Assembly (NCBI RefSeq): GCF_047501465.1
Contig: NZ_JAZDRL010000001.1
Coordinates: 1,488,001 to 1,552,000, forward strand
Source of the DNA: Pseudochelatococcus sp047501465
GTDB lineage: Bacteria > Pseudomonadota > Alphaproteobacteria > Rhizobiales > Beijerinckiaceae
DNA: 64,000 bases
Direction of reading: 5' to 3'
The position numbers were made by a program, and so were the translations under genes. The notes beneath the pieces are model-generated. The model was not told where the DNA came from. It worked only from the letters and a program-made list of their open reading frames with translations, and ran no database searches. This document shows, piece after piece, positions 26,874 through 35,683 of this stretch (position 1 is its first letter; every line of letters begins with the position of its first letter).

Positions 26874-27437
26874 TCAGAGCTCTACATCGCCGGCTTCAGC
26901 AAGTGCTGCGCCAACTTCAAGACCGAGCTCGGAAAGATCGATCTCGTCACGGGTGCTGACTTCTTCACCACGATCCTGACGCTCTGCCTCTTCTGCGCTG
27001 CGTGCAACGTTGAGTGTGACCGAAACTTCAACTTCTGGATGTAGCGCAACAGGAACCGTATGCAGGCCGAGCGACTTGATTGGCGTGTGCAGTACGATCT
27101 GCTGACGGTTAACAGTGAAGCCACCGGCGGTCAGCACGTCAGAAACGTCGCGTGCAGCAACCGAACCGTAAAGCACGCCCGACTCACCAGCCTGACGAAT
27201 CAGCACGAATGCCTGTCCGTTCAGCTTTTCACCGACAGCTTCAGCTTCGTTGCGTAGCTCAAGGTTGCGGGCCTCAAGCTGAGCGCGCTGGTTTTCGAAG
27301 CGCATCTTGTTGGCTTCTGTTGCGCGCAGTGCTTTGCCGCGTGGCAGCAGGAAATTGCGAGCGTAGCCATTCTTAACACGTACGGATTCGCCAATTTGGC
27401 CAAGACGTGCAACGCGTTCCAGCAGGATAACTTCCAT
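26874..27437 (-). CDS. rplI: 50S ribosomal protein L9
   Basis: Ribosomal protein of 187 residues. The N-terminal domain starts MEVILLERVARLGQIGESVRVKNGYARNFLLP, the invariant L9 signature, and is followed by the connecting helix and C-terminal rRNA-binding domain (SVAARDVSDVL, HPEVEVSVTLNVARS). An acidic C-terminal extension makes it longer than the 150-residue E. coli form, as usual in alphaproteobacteria. GAGGAG precedes the start. Last gene of the rpsF operon. Confidence 0.97.
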   Translation of the reverse strand: MEVILLERVARLGQIGESVRVKNGYARNFLLPRGKALRATEANKMRFENQRAQLEARNLELRNEAEAVGEKLNGQAFVLIRQAGESGVLYGSVAARDVSDVLTAGGFTVNRQQIVLHTPIKSLGLHTVPVALHPEVEVSVTLNVARSAEEAERQDRGEEVSTRDEIDLSELGLEVGAALAEAGDVEL

Positions 27438-27481
27438 TTTAACTCTCCTCGTTAAGTGTATCGTATTTCAGTAATTTAAAC

Positions 27482-28420
27482 TCAGTCCAGCATCGCGGTT
27501 CTCGCACTCTTGCGCGAGCGCCATGCGACAGCTGCAACACCCACCCCTGCCAACACAACAATGATCCAGAGCGACAACAGCAACAGCGCCAGATAAAGCA
27601 GTGCCAATAACACGGGACGCGCCCTATTGCCGCGCGTTGCCGCATGGATACTAGCAAGGCCTTGCAAGGCAAAAGCTGCAGCCATGCCGCCCAGAACAGC
27701 CGTTGCGCCAAGCCCCGCAAAGCCGGGGAGCAGAACACTGCCAAGTCCCGCAGCTCCTGTGATGAGCAGCGAATTTCGTGCCATCAAGGTGTCAGGAATT
27801 GAAGGCCATGGGCGCGGTAGCCATCCCGATACGCGTACGGTAAATGCGGCAAGCCACAAGTTTAACGTCAGCATGAACACAAAGGTCGTTGCAGCAACAG
27901 CAGGCACAGCCGCTGTTACCAGGCGAACAAACTGTTCTGTGTCTGCATCCACCGGCAATGCTGGTGTGAGTTCTGCGCCGACCATAGCGCGGATCAAATC
28001 ATCCAGACTGGACCGATAGGCTTCGTATGAGGGCCCCAACGAAATAGCACCGATCAAGGTGATACCAGCCGCAGTAACTGCAAGCCATGTCAGGATGCGG
28101 CCCAACGGATACCACTCAATCAGTTCTGCATGATCTGTGCGTCCCAGCAAAGCAAGGTATGCCAACCACCATGCCGGCAAGCCGACAGCGATTGCGAAGA
28201 CCAACCCTGCTGCAGGGGGCAGAAAAACAGCACTGACAATGGCGCCGACAATTGTAGCAACAAGACCGGAACGATGGCTCCAGCCCAAAGCAGCAATCAG
28301 AATGGGGAGGGGGGCAACATAAGACAACAACAACCCGAGCGGTGACAATGTCGCCACCACGCCAAATAGCAGGGCAGAGACCAGGCCCGCCCCCGAGCCA
28401 ATAAAGAGTATTGTTGCCAT
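27482..28420 (-). CDS. DUF2232 membrane protein
   Basis: Polytopic membrane protein of 312 residues with about eight hydrophobic segments. It lies between rpsR and rplI, the conserved position of DUF2232 proteins in alphaproteobacteria. No catalytic motif is visible. The function of this family is not known to me, but its persistent position in a ribosomal protein operon suggests a housekeeping role. Confidence 0.85.
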   Translation of the reverse strand: MATILFIGSGAGLVSALLFGVVATLSPLGLLLSYVAPLPILIAALGWSHRSGLVATIVGAIVSAVFLPPAAGLVFAIAVGLPAWWLAYLALLGRTDHAELIEWYPLGRILTWLAVTAAGITLIGAISLGPSYEAYRSSLDDLIRAMVGAELTPALPVDADTEQFVRLVTAAVPAVAATTFVFMLTLNLWLAAFTVRVSGWLPRPWPSIPDTLMARNSLLITGAAGLGSVLLPGFAGLGATAVLGGMAAAFALQGLASIHAATRGNRARPVLLALLYLALLLLSLWIIVVLAGVGVAAVAWRSRKSARTAMLD

Positions 28421-28548
28421 CGTCCTGCTGTCCCACTGCCTATGCAGGGTTAGAAGCGGATCTCCGCCCCAACAAATCCTCCAACCGAATCACGAAAAAC
28501 ACTCAGGTTTTTCGTATGTTGAAGGACGACTTCATTGTGAAATCAAAG

Positions 28549-28575
28549 CGCCGCGCGAAACAAGATCGCGCGGCG
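28549..28575 (-). terminator. Strong GC-rich hairpin after rpsR
   Basis: Ten-base arms CGCCGCGCGA and TCGCGCGGCG with a seven-base loop, 16 bases after the rpsR stop. The tail on the minus strand has only short T runs. It may reduce read-through so that S6/S18 are made in excess of the downstream genes. Confidence 0.6.
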
Positions 28576-28590
28576 TAGAATTATTGTGTC

Positions 28591-28833
28591 TTACGCGATT
28601 ACGTAAGGCAGCAGACCCAGGAAGCGCGCGCGCTTAATAGCCTGTGCCAGCTCGCGCTGCTTCTTGGCCGATACAGCCGTGATGCGCGAAGGAACGATCT
28701 TGCCACGCTCAGAGATGTAGCGCGACAGCAGACGTGTGTCCTTGTAATCGATCTTCGGTGCGTTCGCGCCCGTGAATGGGCAAGTCTTGCGGCGACGGAA
28801 GAATGGGCGACGGGGAGCTGCTCCAGTTGTCAT
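28591..28833 (-). CDS. rpsR: 30S ribosomal protein S18
   Basis: Protein of 80 residues with PFTGANAPKIDYKDTRLLSRYISERGKIVPSRITAVSAKKQRELAQAIKRARFLGLLPY, here described by its parts: the conserved DYKD, LSRYISERGKI and KRAR motifs. A very strong ribosome site (GGAGGAGAAC) lies over the end of rpsF, two bases from it, so the two are co-translated. Confidence 0.98.
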   Translation of the reverse strand: MTTGAAPRRPFFRRRKTCPFTGANAPKIDYKDTRLLSRYISERGKIVPSRITAVSAKKQRELAQAIKRARFLGLLPYVIA

Positions 28834-28835
28834 GA

Positions 28836-29300
28836 TTAGTTCTCCTCCGAACCTTCTGCACCAAAATCATCACGCGAACGATCGCGGCGTGGGCCACGGT
28901 CGTTGCGATCGCCACGGTCGAAGCGGCCACCGCCGCGCTCGAAGCCGCCGCCTTCGCGGTCGCGACGGTCATCGCGGTCGCGCTTCTGCAGCATAACCGA
29001 CTGACCTTCTTCAAGTTCTTCAACGCGAATCGTCATCGAGCGGAGAACATCTTCGTTCAGGCGCTGCAGACGCTCAACTTCTGCCAAAGCAGCAGGAGGT
29101 GCATCGATATTGAGAAGTGTGAAGTGCGCCTTACGGCTCTTGCGAATCCGGTAAGCAAGGGCCTTGAGGCCCCATGGCTCGATCTTGGTGATCTTGCCGC
29201 CGTTGGTTTCGATGATGCCCTTGTACTGTTCTACAAGTGCCTCAACTTGCTGGGCAGTCAGATCCTGACGTGCCAGAAAAATGTGCTCGTAAAGAGACAT
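28836..29300 (-). CDS. rpsF: 30S ribosomal protein S6
   Basis: Protein of 154 residues. The globular S6 fold occupies the first 100 (YEHIFLARQDLTAQQVE, AYRIRKSRKAHFTLLNID). A charged Arg/Asp/Gly-rich tail follows, rich in DRDRR-type repeats; such tails are common in alphaproteobacterial S6. First gene of the operon with rpsR, DUF2232 and rplI. A structured 5' leader upstream fits S6:S18 feedback control. Confidence 0.97.
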   Translation of the reverse strand: MSLYEHIFLARQDLTAQQVEALVEQYKGIIETNGGKITKIEPWGLKALAYRIRKSRKAHFTLLNIDAPPAALAEVERLQRLNEDVLRSMTIRVEELEEGQSVMLQKRDRDDRRDREGGGFERGGGRFDRGDRNDRGPRRDRSRDDFGAEGSEEN

Positions 29301-29329
29301 GTGTGGCCTTTCAATCTACAACAAGCGTT

Positions 29330-29395
29330 TCTCCGGCGCCAAGCCCTTCGAGCCTCGTCACCAAGGCCCGACTGGTGTTGCTTCGAAGGCGGAGA
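29330..29395 (-). ncRNA. Structured rpsF leader, possible S6:S18-binding RNA
   Basis: On the minus strand three nested arms can pair: TCTCC (29395-29391) with GGAGA (29334-29330), CCTTCGA (29389-29383) with TCGAAGG (29351-29345), and CACCA with TGGTG near the tip. It ends about 30 bases before rpsF. S6:S18 complexes are known to bind such leaders, which carry a CCG bulge; a CCG sits in the left arm here. Confidence 0.55.
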
Positions 29396-29672
29396 CACGG
29401 GACGAAAAAAGGAATCCTTTTATGCCATAAGGCACCGTCCGTTCAGCCCCCAGCCGGAGAGAACACGAAGCAGGGCCAATACACCACCCATCACTTCGAG
29501 GCAAGTCTCTATTTGCGACCATGCATATTCATGGCACGTTCGAATATCTGGATGGGAGAGCTTTTCTCATGATTTTTTGCAGCTGACGCTTAAATTAATC
29601 GGTAGAAACAGTTGCAGGCTGCTATTGCGCCACTTCTATATTATATCGTGCCGACAGCAGAAAGGCGCATAC

Positions 29673-30071
29673 ATGATCATTGGAATCGGCTCTGACCTAT
29701 GTGACATCGATCGCATCAGCAATACGCTTGAGCGGTTTGGCGAGCGCTTCACGCACCGTATATTCACTGAAGGGGAGCGGGTGCGCTCAGAACGCCGCGC
29801 AGCACGTGCGCCATCCTATGCGCGCCGCTTTGCAGCCAAGGAGGCATGCGCCAAAGCGCTTGGCACCGGTATGTCACGGGGCGTGTTCTGGCGCGATATG
29901 GAGGTGGTTAATCTACCTGGTGGTCAACCGACAATGCGGCTTACAGGCGGCGCCCAGAAACGTCTCAAGGCCATATTGCCAACAGGGCACCGCGCGGTGG
30001 TGCACGTATCGCTAACCGATGATCCGCCTATGGCGCAGGCTTTTGTGATTATTGAGGCAGTGCCGGAATAA
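29673..30071 (+). CDS. acpS: Holo-[acyl-carrier-protein] synthase
   Basis: Transfers the phosphopantetheine arm from CoA to apo-ACP. The protein is 132 residues from ATG at 29673, with AAAGG upstream. Signatures are IGIGSDLCDIDRI at the N-terminus and RRFAAKEACAKALGTG in the middle, with the Mg-binding Asp and Glu. It is alone rather than in the usual lepB-rnc-era block, and the 3' flank is occupied by an oppositely oriented small RNA. Confidence 0.95.
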   Translation: MIIGIGSDLCDIDRISNTLERFGERFTHRIFTEGERVRSERRAARAPSYARRFAAKEACAKALGTGMSRGVFWRDMEVVNLPGGQPTMRLTGGAQKRLKAILPTGHRAVVHVSLTDDPPMAQAFVIIEAVPE

Positions 30072-30090
30072 TGTTTTCTGCCCTGGAAAG

Positions 30091-30172
30091 AAAAAGGGGC
30101 CACATGAAACATGCGGCCCAAGTCTAGGGAGGAAACGCCCAAGAAGGGCAACGACAGGCAAAGCCATGTCGC
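30091..30172 (-). ncRNA. Probable trans-acting small RNA with anti-Shine-Dalgarno loop
   Basis: Three hairpins on the minus strand. H1: CGACA-t-GGC (30171-30163) pairs with GCC-TGTCG (to 30152). H2: GCCC/GGGC (30149-30137). A single-stranded stretch with TTTCCTCCC (30135-30127) follows. H3: GGGCCGCATG / CATGTGGCCC (30119-30097) is followed by CCTTTTTCTTT, a textbook Rho-independent terminator. No protein-coding gene on this strand needs that terminator. The exposed CCTCCC resembles the anti-SD loops of alphaproteobacterial sRNA families such as AbcR and CcsR. The 5' end and promoter are uncertain; TATATT lies about 35 bases upstream of H1. Confidence 0.65.
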
Positions 30173-30560
30173 AATGCAACAATACCCGACTCACAGAATA
30201 TAGCAAGGGGTTGTTTATGCAAATTTCGAATGGCTCAAATGCACTGATTAGGAGATATGATCACTCGCTTTGCCGAATTGCACCCTATTTGTGCCAAATT
30301 TCTACAAAATGACCAAGTATCGATAGAATGGAGGCGGCATGTTATGTGGTGCATTATGCAGCAGAGTCATGCCGCAGGATCGTGCATAATGCCTATTTAT
30401 GATGCTTTTTGAGGAATTGGCGGGCTGAAATTGCTCCATTTTGCATCACTGCTGCAAAATGGAATTAGCTGATGCGACACTTGTATTGGCACTATCAACC
30501 GGCGTCTGCATCGTTTATCAGAGAGGGGTAATTTTTGCCCGCCCTTGTGGAATGTTCATC
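30173..30560. promoter_or_regulatory. aroC upstream region with paired palindromes and crossing hairpins
   Basis: No gene supported. TGCATTATGCA (30350-30360) and TGCATAATGCC (30383-30393) are two near-identical palindromes 33 bases apart centre to centre. Arms GCGGCATG (30334-30341) and CATGCCGC (30368-30375) also pair, in a way that excludes pairing of the two palindromes with each other. A further hairpin TCCATTTTGCA / TGCAAAATGGA occupies 30435-30463. This may be an operator pair or a folded leader for aroC. Confidence 0.45.
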
Positions 30561-31691
30561 ATGTCGCATAACACCTTCGGCCATATGTTTCGTGTAACCA
30601 CGTTTGGTGAAAGTCATGGGCCTATGATTGGTGCCGTGGTTGATGGTGTGCCGCCGCGCATTCCACTGACGGATGCTGATATTCAAGCTGATCTCGATCG
30701 TCGGAGACCTGGTCAGTCGCGATTTACCACGCAGCGACAGGAGCCTGATCGGGTGCGTATCGTCTCAGGTGTATTCGAGGATCCCGAGACGGGGGAGCAG
30801 GTGACAACGGGCGCGCCCATTGGCCTGATGATCGAGAATGTCGATCAACGCTCAAAAGATTATAGCGAAATCAGCAGCGCTTATCGACCGGGGCATGCGG
30901 ATTACGTATATGATGCCAAGTACGGCATTCGTGATTATCGTGGTGGTGGTCGCTCTTCTGCGCGTGAAACGGCAATGCGGGTTGCTGCGGGTGCTATCGC
31001 GCGCAAGGTTGTGCCGGGATTAAAGGTGCGCGGTGCGTTGGTGCAGATGGGGCCGCATGCAATTGATCGTGATCGTTTTGATTGGGAGGAGGTGGCGCGC
31101 AACCCCTTCTTTACGCCAGACGCAGAGGCGGCAGCCTTTTTTGCCACTTATCTTGACGGTGTGCGCAAAAACGGCTCCTCGGTAGGAGCTGTGATTGAGA
31201 TTGTTGCTGAAGGAGTGCCAGTAGGGCTGGGGGCGCCCATTTATGGGAAGCTGGATGCCGACATTGCCTCGCTGTTGATGAGCATCAATGCAGTCAAGGG
31301 TGTTGAAATTGGGGATGGATTTTCCTCAGCCGCGCTTACTGGTGAAGAAAATGCTGATGAAATGCGCGCCGGTAATGATGGCGCGCCAACTTTTCTGTCG
31401 AATCATGCGGGTGGCATTTTAGGTGGTATTTCCACAGGGCAGGCAATCATAGCCCGATTTGCGGTAAAACCGACATCTTCAATACTTACGCCACGTCACA
31501 GTGTGAGTCGCAGCGGGGTCGAGACCGAGGTGATGACAAAAGGGCGGCATGATCCTTGCGTTGGTATCCGTGCGGTGCCAGTAGGTGAGGCTATGGTGGC
31601 GTGCGCGATTGCAGATCATTACCTGCGCCATAGAGGGCAAGTTGGTGTATCTGCCGCATGGCCTTTTGTTTCGCAACAGGATGCTGTTTAG
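30561..31691 (+). CDS. aroC: Chorismate synthase
   Basis: Last common step of aromatic amino acid synthesis, EPSP to chorismate, using reduced flavin. The protein is 376 residues from MSHNTFGHMFRVTTFGESHG, the standard AroC beginning; a start three codons earlier is possible. Other signatures are GRSSARETAMRVAAGAIA and ENADEMR. It requires FMN, and the next gene is ribB for riboflavin synthesis, so the pair is functionally sensible. The upstream region has unusual repeats. Confidence 0.97.
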   Translation: MSHNTFGHMFRVTTFGESHGPMIGAVVDGVPPRIPLTDADIQADLDRRRPGQSRFTTQRQEPDRVRIVSGVFEDPETGEQVTTGAPIGLMIENVDQRSKDYSEISSAYRPGHADYVYDAKYGIRDYRGGGRSSARETAMRVAAGAIARKVVPGLKVRGALVQMGPHAIDRDRFDWEEVARNPFFTPDAEAAAFFATYLDGVRKNGSSVGAVIEIVAEGVPVGLGAPIYGKLDADIASLLMSINAVKGVEIGDGFSSAALTGEENADEMRAGNDGAPTFLSNHAGGILGGISTGQAIIARFAVKPTSSILTPRHSVSRSGVETEVMTKGRHDPCVGIRAVPVGEAMVACAIADHYLRHRGQVGVSAAWPFVSQQDAV

Positions 31692-31724
31692 TCGTATTAA
31701 ATTTATATGCGGACTGGGTGGTTG

Positions 31725-31747
31725 CAATTTTAGTTGAACTAAAATTG
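31725..31747. promoter_or_regulatory. 23-bp perfect palindrome, probable operator of the HTH-RibB gene
   Basis: Arms CAATTTTAGTT and AACTAAAATTG are exact complements around a single central G. It lies 34 bases after aroC and 22 bases before the ATG of the ribB fusion. It is AT-rich without a following T-tract, so it looks like a dimer-binding site rather than a terminator. Confidence 0.6.
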
Positions 31748-31769
31748 GCCGTGCGCTAACTTGCGCAGC

Positions 31770-33056
31770 ATGAAGCTCGCAGACTGGCTTGAACACAATA
31801 ATATATCACGCATAGCATTTGCGCGTCGTATTGGCGTTTCGCCGGGCGCGGTCACACAACTTTGTAATAATGCCGCCGGTTGGCTCTCGCGCGAGACAGC
31901 CGAACTCATCTTGCGAGAAACGCGCGGAGCTGTCACGCCGAATGATTTTCTCGGTGCTGCGGCTGGTATTCAGGAGAATATGATGACCCAATCAGTGACC
32001 GAAGCCATCGAGGCCTTCGCCAAGGGCGAAATCGTGATCGTGACTGATGATGATGATCGCGAAAACGAAGGCGATCTGATCTGCGCAGCATCCTTGTGTA
32101 CGCCTGAGAAGATGGCCTTCATCATCCGCCATACCTGCGGCATCGTTTGTGCACCTCTGTCATTAGATGAGGCGCGCCGGTTACGGTTAGAGCCAATGGT
32201 GGCATCGAACGATGCGCCCCTTGGCACAGCTTTCACAGTGACAGTTGATGTGCGCCATGGTCTCACCACGGGTATTTCGGCAGAGCAGCGCTCTAACACT
32301 GTACGAGCGCTTGCTAATAACAATATGGGGCCGAGTGATTTTGTGCGCCCAGGTCATATCTTCCCGCTAATAGCGCGTGATGGCGGCGTGCTCATGCGTT
32401 CGGGACATACAGAGGCCGCAGTCGACCTGTGTCGTCTGGCTGGGTTGCCGCCTGTTGGCACGATCTGCGAGCTTGCTAATGATGATGGCACTGTGATGCA
32501 GGGCGAGCAGATTGATGCTTTTGCTCGCGAACATAAATTAAAGCGCATTTCGGTTGCAGATCTGATTGCTTTTCGGCAGTCGCGCGAGAAACTTGTCGAG
32601 CGTGTAAATACTTTCTCGGTGCAGACTGATATCGGTGAGCTGATGGGCTATGCCTACACAACGCCATTTGATGACGTGCAGCACTTTGCTTTTGTGTATG
32701 GTGGGATCGGTGATGGTCGTGATGTACCCGCACGGCTGCATCGAGCTGATGTTATCAGCGATATATTTGGTGGTAAATCATTGCATCAGGCACTCGCTTA
32801 CTTCAAGGAGCAAGGCCGTGGTGTGCTGGTTTATCTCCGTGATGGCACAGCAGGGGTTCCCGTAAAGCGACCGGATGCACTGGAGGGCACTGAAGCGCAG
32901 CGCGTGCAGCAGTGGCATGAGGTTGGTCTTGGCGCCCAGATCCTGCGCGATCTTGGTGTGAGTTCCATCGATAATATTACTTCGACCGCGCGTGGCTATG
33001 TGGGCTTATCGGGATTTGGCATCACAATTTCCCGCACCACTGTGCTGGAAAAATAA
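31770..33056 (+). CDS. ribB: HTH domain fused to 3,4-dihydroxy-2-butanone 4-phosphate synthase
   Basis: Makes the four-carbon riboflavin precursor from ribulose 5-phosphate. The protein is 428 residues from ATG at 31770. Residues 1-65 form a Cro-like helix-turn-helix (LADWLEHNNISRIAFARRIGVSPGAVTQLCN). RibB follows with the acidic loop TDDDDRENEGDL, GPSDFVRPGHIFPL and SGHTEAAVDLCRLAG. The C-terminal part resembles the RibA domain but lacks the three zinc cysteines (ISDIFGGKSLHQALAYF where GD-GS-C-C is expected), so GTP cyclohydrolase activity is unlikely. A strong internal ribosome site at 31972 can start a 357-residue RibB without the HTH. No room exists upstream for an FMN riboswitch. Confidence 0.92.
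   Translation: MKLADWLEHNNISRIAFARRIGVSPGAVTQLCNNAAGWLSRETAELILRETRGAVTPNDFLGAAAGIQENMMTQSVTEAIEAFAKGEIVIVTDDDDRENEGDLICAASLCTPEKMAFIIRHTCGIVCAPLSLDEARRLRLEPMVASNDAPLGTAFTVTVDVRHGLTTGISAEQRSNTVRALANNNMGPSDFVRPGHIFPLIARDGGVLMRSGHTEAAVDLCRLAGLPPVGTICELANDDGTVMQGEQIDAFAREHKLKRISVADLIAFRQSREKLVERVNTFSVQTDIGELMGYAYTTPFDDVQHFAFVYGGIGDGRDVPARLHRADVISDIFGGKSLHQALAYFKEQGRGVLVYLRDGTAGVPVKRPDALEGTEAQRVQQWHEVGLGAQILRDLGVSSIDNITSTARGYVGLSGFGITISRTTVLEK
31972..31985 (+). promoter_or_regulatory. Internal ribosome binding site for an HTH-free RibB
   Basis: AGGAGA at 31972-31977 is followed by two in-frame ATG codons at 31980 and 31983, the second at good spacing. Translation from here would begin MTQSVTEAIEAF, the usual start of stand-alone RibB. 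The upstream start at 31770 has no comparable ribosome site. Confidence 0.6.
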
Positions 33057-33063
33057 TAGTGCC

Positions 33064-33158
33064 GTTTGCGTTCAATGTGATTATTCAAATGAACGCAAGG
33101 TGCGATAAAATGGAAACCAGAGCGCAGTTCTGATTTAATCAGAATGTCAGGCGCTCTA
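33064..33158. repeat. Interspersed palindromic repeat, copy 2 (full)
   Basis: First hairpin from GCGTTCAATGTGA to ATGAACGC, then GGTGCGATAAAAT. The second hairpin has arms AGAGCGCAGTTCTGATT and ATCAGAATGTCAGGCGCTCT. It lies between the convergent ribB and histone-deacetylase-like genes. Confidence 0.8.
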
Positions 33159-33224
33159 ACTCCCTTTATCTCGACACGTACATCCAATTGATTTCTAGAG
33201 CGGTGGTGCGGAATTGGCATGACC

Positions 33225-34154
<930 letters not shown>

Positions 34155-34468
34155 GAATGTTTCCTGCCGTGGAGCTTGCCGGGCTTCAGGTAGGAAAGAT
34201 TGTGCAGTCCTGATTCCCGCATGCCATATCATTATTCTTGAGCATATCCGGTTTCTATCGGGTAGCACGCTCTTTTTAGTCATCAAGCAATGTCGATGCG
34301 GAGCGCAACCATAAAGGGAGTAGGACGGCCGCAGTAAAATCCAGTGCTTAACCTGAGGCATTAACTATTTCGGATAAGCTTTGTAGCGATAAATATCACG
34401 CTGTAAGACAACAATCAGCGTTGGAATCAGGTTAAAGCAGTTCGCAGCACTTAAATAAGGATGAAAGA
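34155..34468. other. Divergent intergenic region of about 310 bases
   Basis: Lies between the deacetylase gene (minus) and the L,D-transpeptidase gene (plus). It must hold both promoters. I see AT-rich stretches near 34366-34400 but no confident -35/-10 pair and no hairpin. Confidence 0.4.
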
Positions 34469-35080
34469 ATGGTCTGGTCCAGGATTGTACGAGTATCCCG
34501 AAATCTGCTGCTGATAGCAGGGTTTGGCGCTGTGTTGGCTGCTTGCACTTATAAAAGTGTGCCTGATCCCTCCGTTTCCGCGCGCGACGTGGAGTGGATG
34601 GCGCAGATGCCACAGGCGGATGTCGATCTTGAATTTGCGCGATATCTCGTTGATGATCCAACTGGCGAAGCGCCCGGCACAATTGTGGTAGAGCAGAAAA
34701 AGAAGCTTCTTTATTATGTATTGCCCGAAGGAAAGGCCATCCGTTATGGCGTGGCAGTCGGTGACGAGGCTTATGGATGGACGGGCGAATCCGTCGTCAA
34801 GCGCAAGGCCGAATGGCCCGCGTGGAATCCGCCCGCCGATATGGTCAAGCGATGGCCCCATGTTCACCCGGTTAAAGGTGGGCCGCTTAACCCGCTTGGT
34901 GCACGCGCGCTCTATCTGTATGACGCGAATGGCCGTGATACGCTATACCGGATCCACGGAACCAATGAGCCTGAGAAGATCGGACGCGCAGTTTCATCTG
35001 GCTGCATCCGCATGCGCAATATTGATGTGATTGATCTTTATAACCGCGTGGAATTGGGAGCCCGTGTTATTGTGAGGTAG
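34469..35080 (+). CDS. L,D-transpeptidase lipoprotein (YkuD domain)
   Basis: Peptidoglycan-modifying enzyme of 203 residues. The signal ends in a lipobox LAAC (about residues 23-26), so it is likely anchored in a membrane and faces the periplasm. The YkuD domain includes IVVEQKKKLLYYVLPEGKAIRYGVAVG and the catalytic HGTN followed by GRAVSSGCIRM with the active Cys. It could make 3-3 crosslinks or attach lipoproteins. The start has AAGGATGAAAG. Alphaproteobacteria usually have many paralogues, so a specific name is not justified. Confidence 0.92.
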   Translation: MVWSRIVRVSRNLLLIAGFGAVLAACTYKSVPDPSVSARDVEWMAQMPQADVDLEFARYLVDDPTGEAPGTIVVEQKKKLLYYVLPEGKAIRYGVAVGDEAYGWTGESVVKRKAEWPAWNPPADMVKRWPHVHPVKGGPLNPLGARALYLYDANGRDTLYRIHGTNEPEKIGRAVSSGCIRMRNIDVIDLYNRVELGARVIVR

Positions 35081-35461
35081 GGCTGCATCATAAAACAAAG
35101 CCGGAAGCGCACGACTGGGTAGAAGAGCGTGCGCTTTCGCAGGAAGCGATTAAAATGAATGGTTTCAGTGAGATGGCGATATAAAGTCCATCATTGCATT
35201 TGTTATTATTTAAAGAATACACAAAACTAAATGACAATCTGCGCAAGCAGCGGCCATAAAGTTCTCAAACCGAAACGTCGCTCGTGACACATAAGCAGTG
35301 GCGACGCTTATTCTTTGATTGGTGCGCTAATTCTATCAATAAATCGGCGCCCATGATCTGATTTGATGCAAGCTGCTTAAAAGCTGGTCTGATGTTGCCT
35401 TGGCAAATGACATGCAGCTGCAGCAATCAGAGTGCATTAAATCTCACGACTGGCGATCAAC
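35081..35461. other. Gene-poor AT-rich stretch of about 380 bases
   Basis: A hairpin AAGCGCACG (35105-35113) / CGTGCGCTT (35128-35136) just after the transpeptidase could end its transcript, but it lacks a T-tract. Beyond it I see no supported gene. Start of the AT-richer accessory stretch. Confidence 0.4.
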
Positions 35462-35674
35462 TCAACTATTCTGCGGGTTGCGCATGAAGTGTGGCAACTC
35501 GTGCGAGGCCTTCGTGGGCGTTGACTTAGGGGCGTTGCGCGTAGCAGCTGCAAGAGCTGGCATGCCCAATGCGCCAAATGGAGGGGTGACGCTCTTGGAG
35601 GAGTTAAGTGCCGCCTGCGCAGATTGTGCTGCAGGATTAGCGACGGTATCAGCGATTTGATGCTTGATGTTCAT
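35462..35674 (-). CDS. Small hypothetical protein, Ala/Ser/Pro/Asn-rich
   Basis: Frame of 70 residues from MNIKHQIADTVANPAAQ, or 73 from a GTG nine bases earlier. Composition is rich in Ala, Ser, Pro and Asn with little predicted order and no membrane segment. No good ribosome site is seen, so it may not be real. It lies in the same gene-poor region as the 118-residue gene at 36885. I do not recognise it. Confidence 0.3.
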   Translation of the reverse strand: MNIKHQIADTVANPAAQSAQAALNSSKSVTPPFGALGMPALAAATRNAPKSTPTKASHELPHFMRNPQNS

Positions 35675-35683
35675 GATGCTCAC

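Noticed and set aside
29924..30206. Minus-strand frames of 64-75 residues over the sRNA region
   Set aside because: They run into acpS in antisense and the terminator lies inside them; the RNA reading explains the structure better.
31692..31769. FMN riboswitch before ribB
   Set aside because: The spacer is too short for the RFN element and shows none of its conserved boxes.
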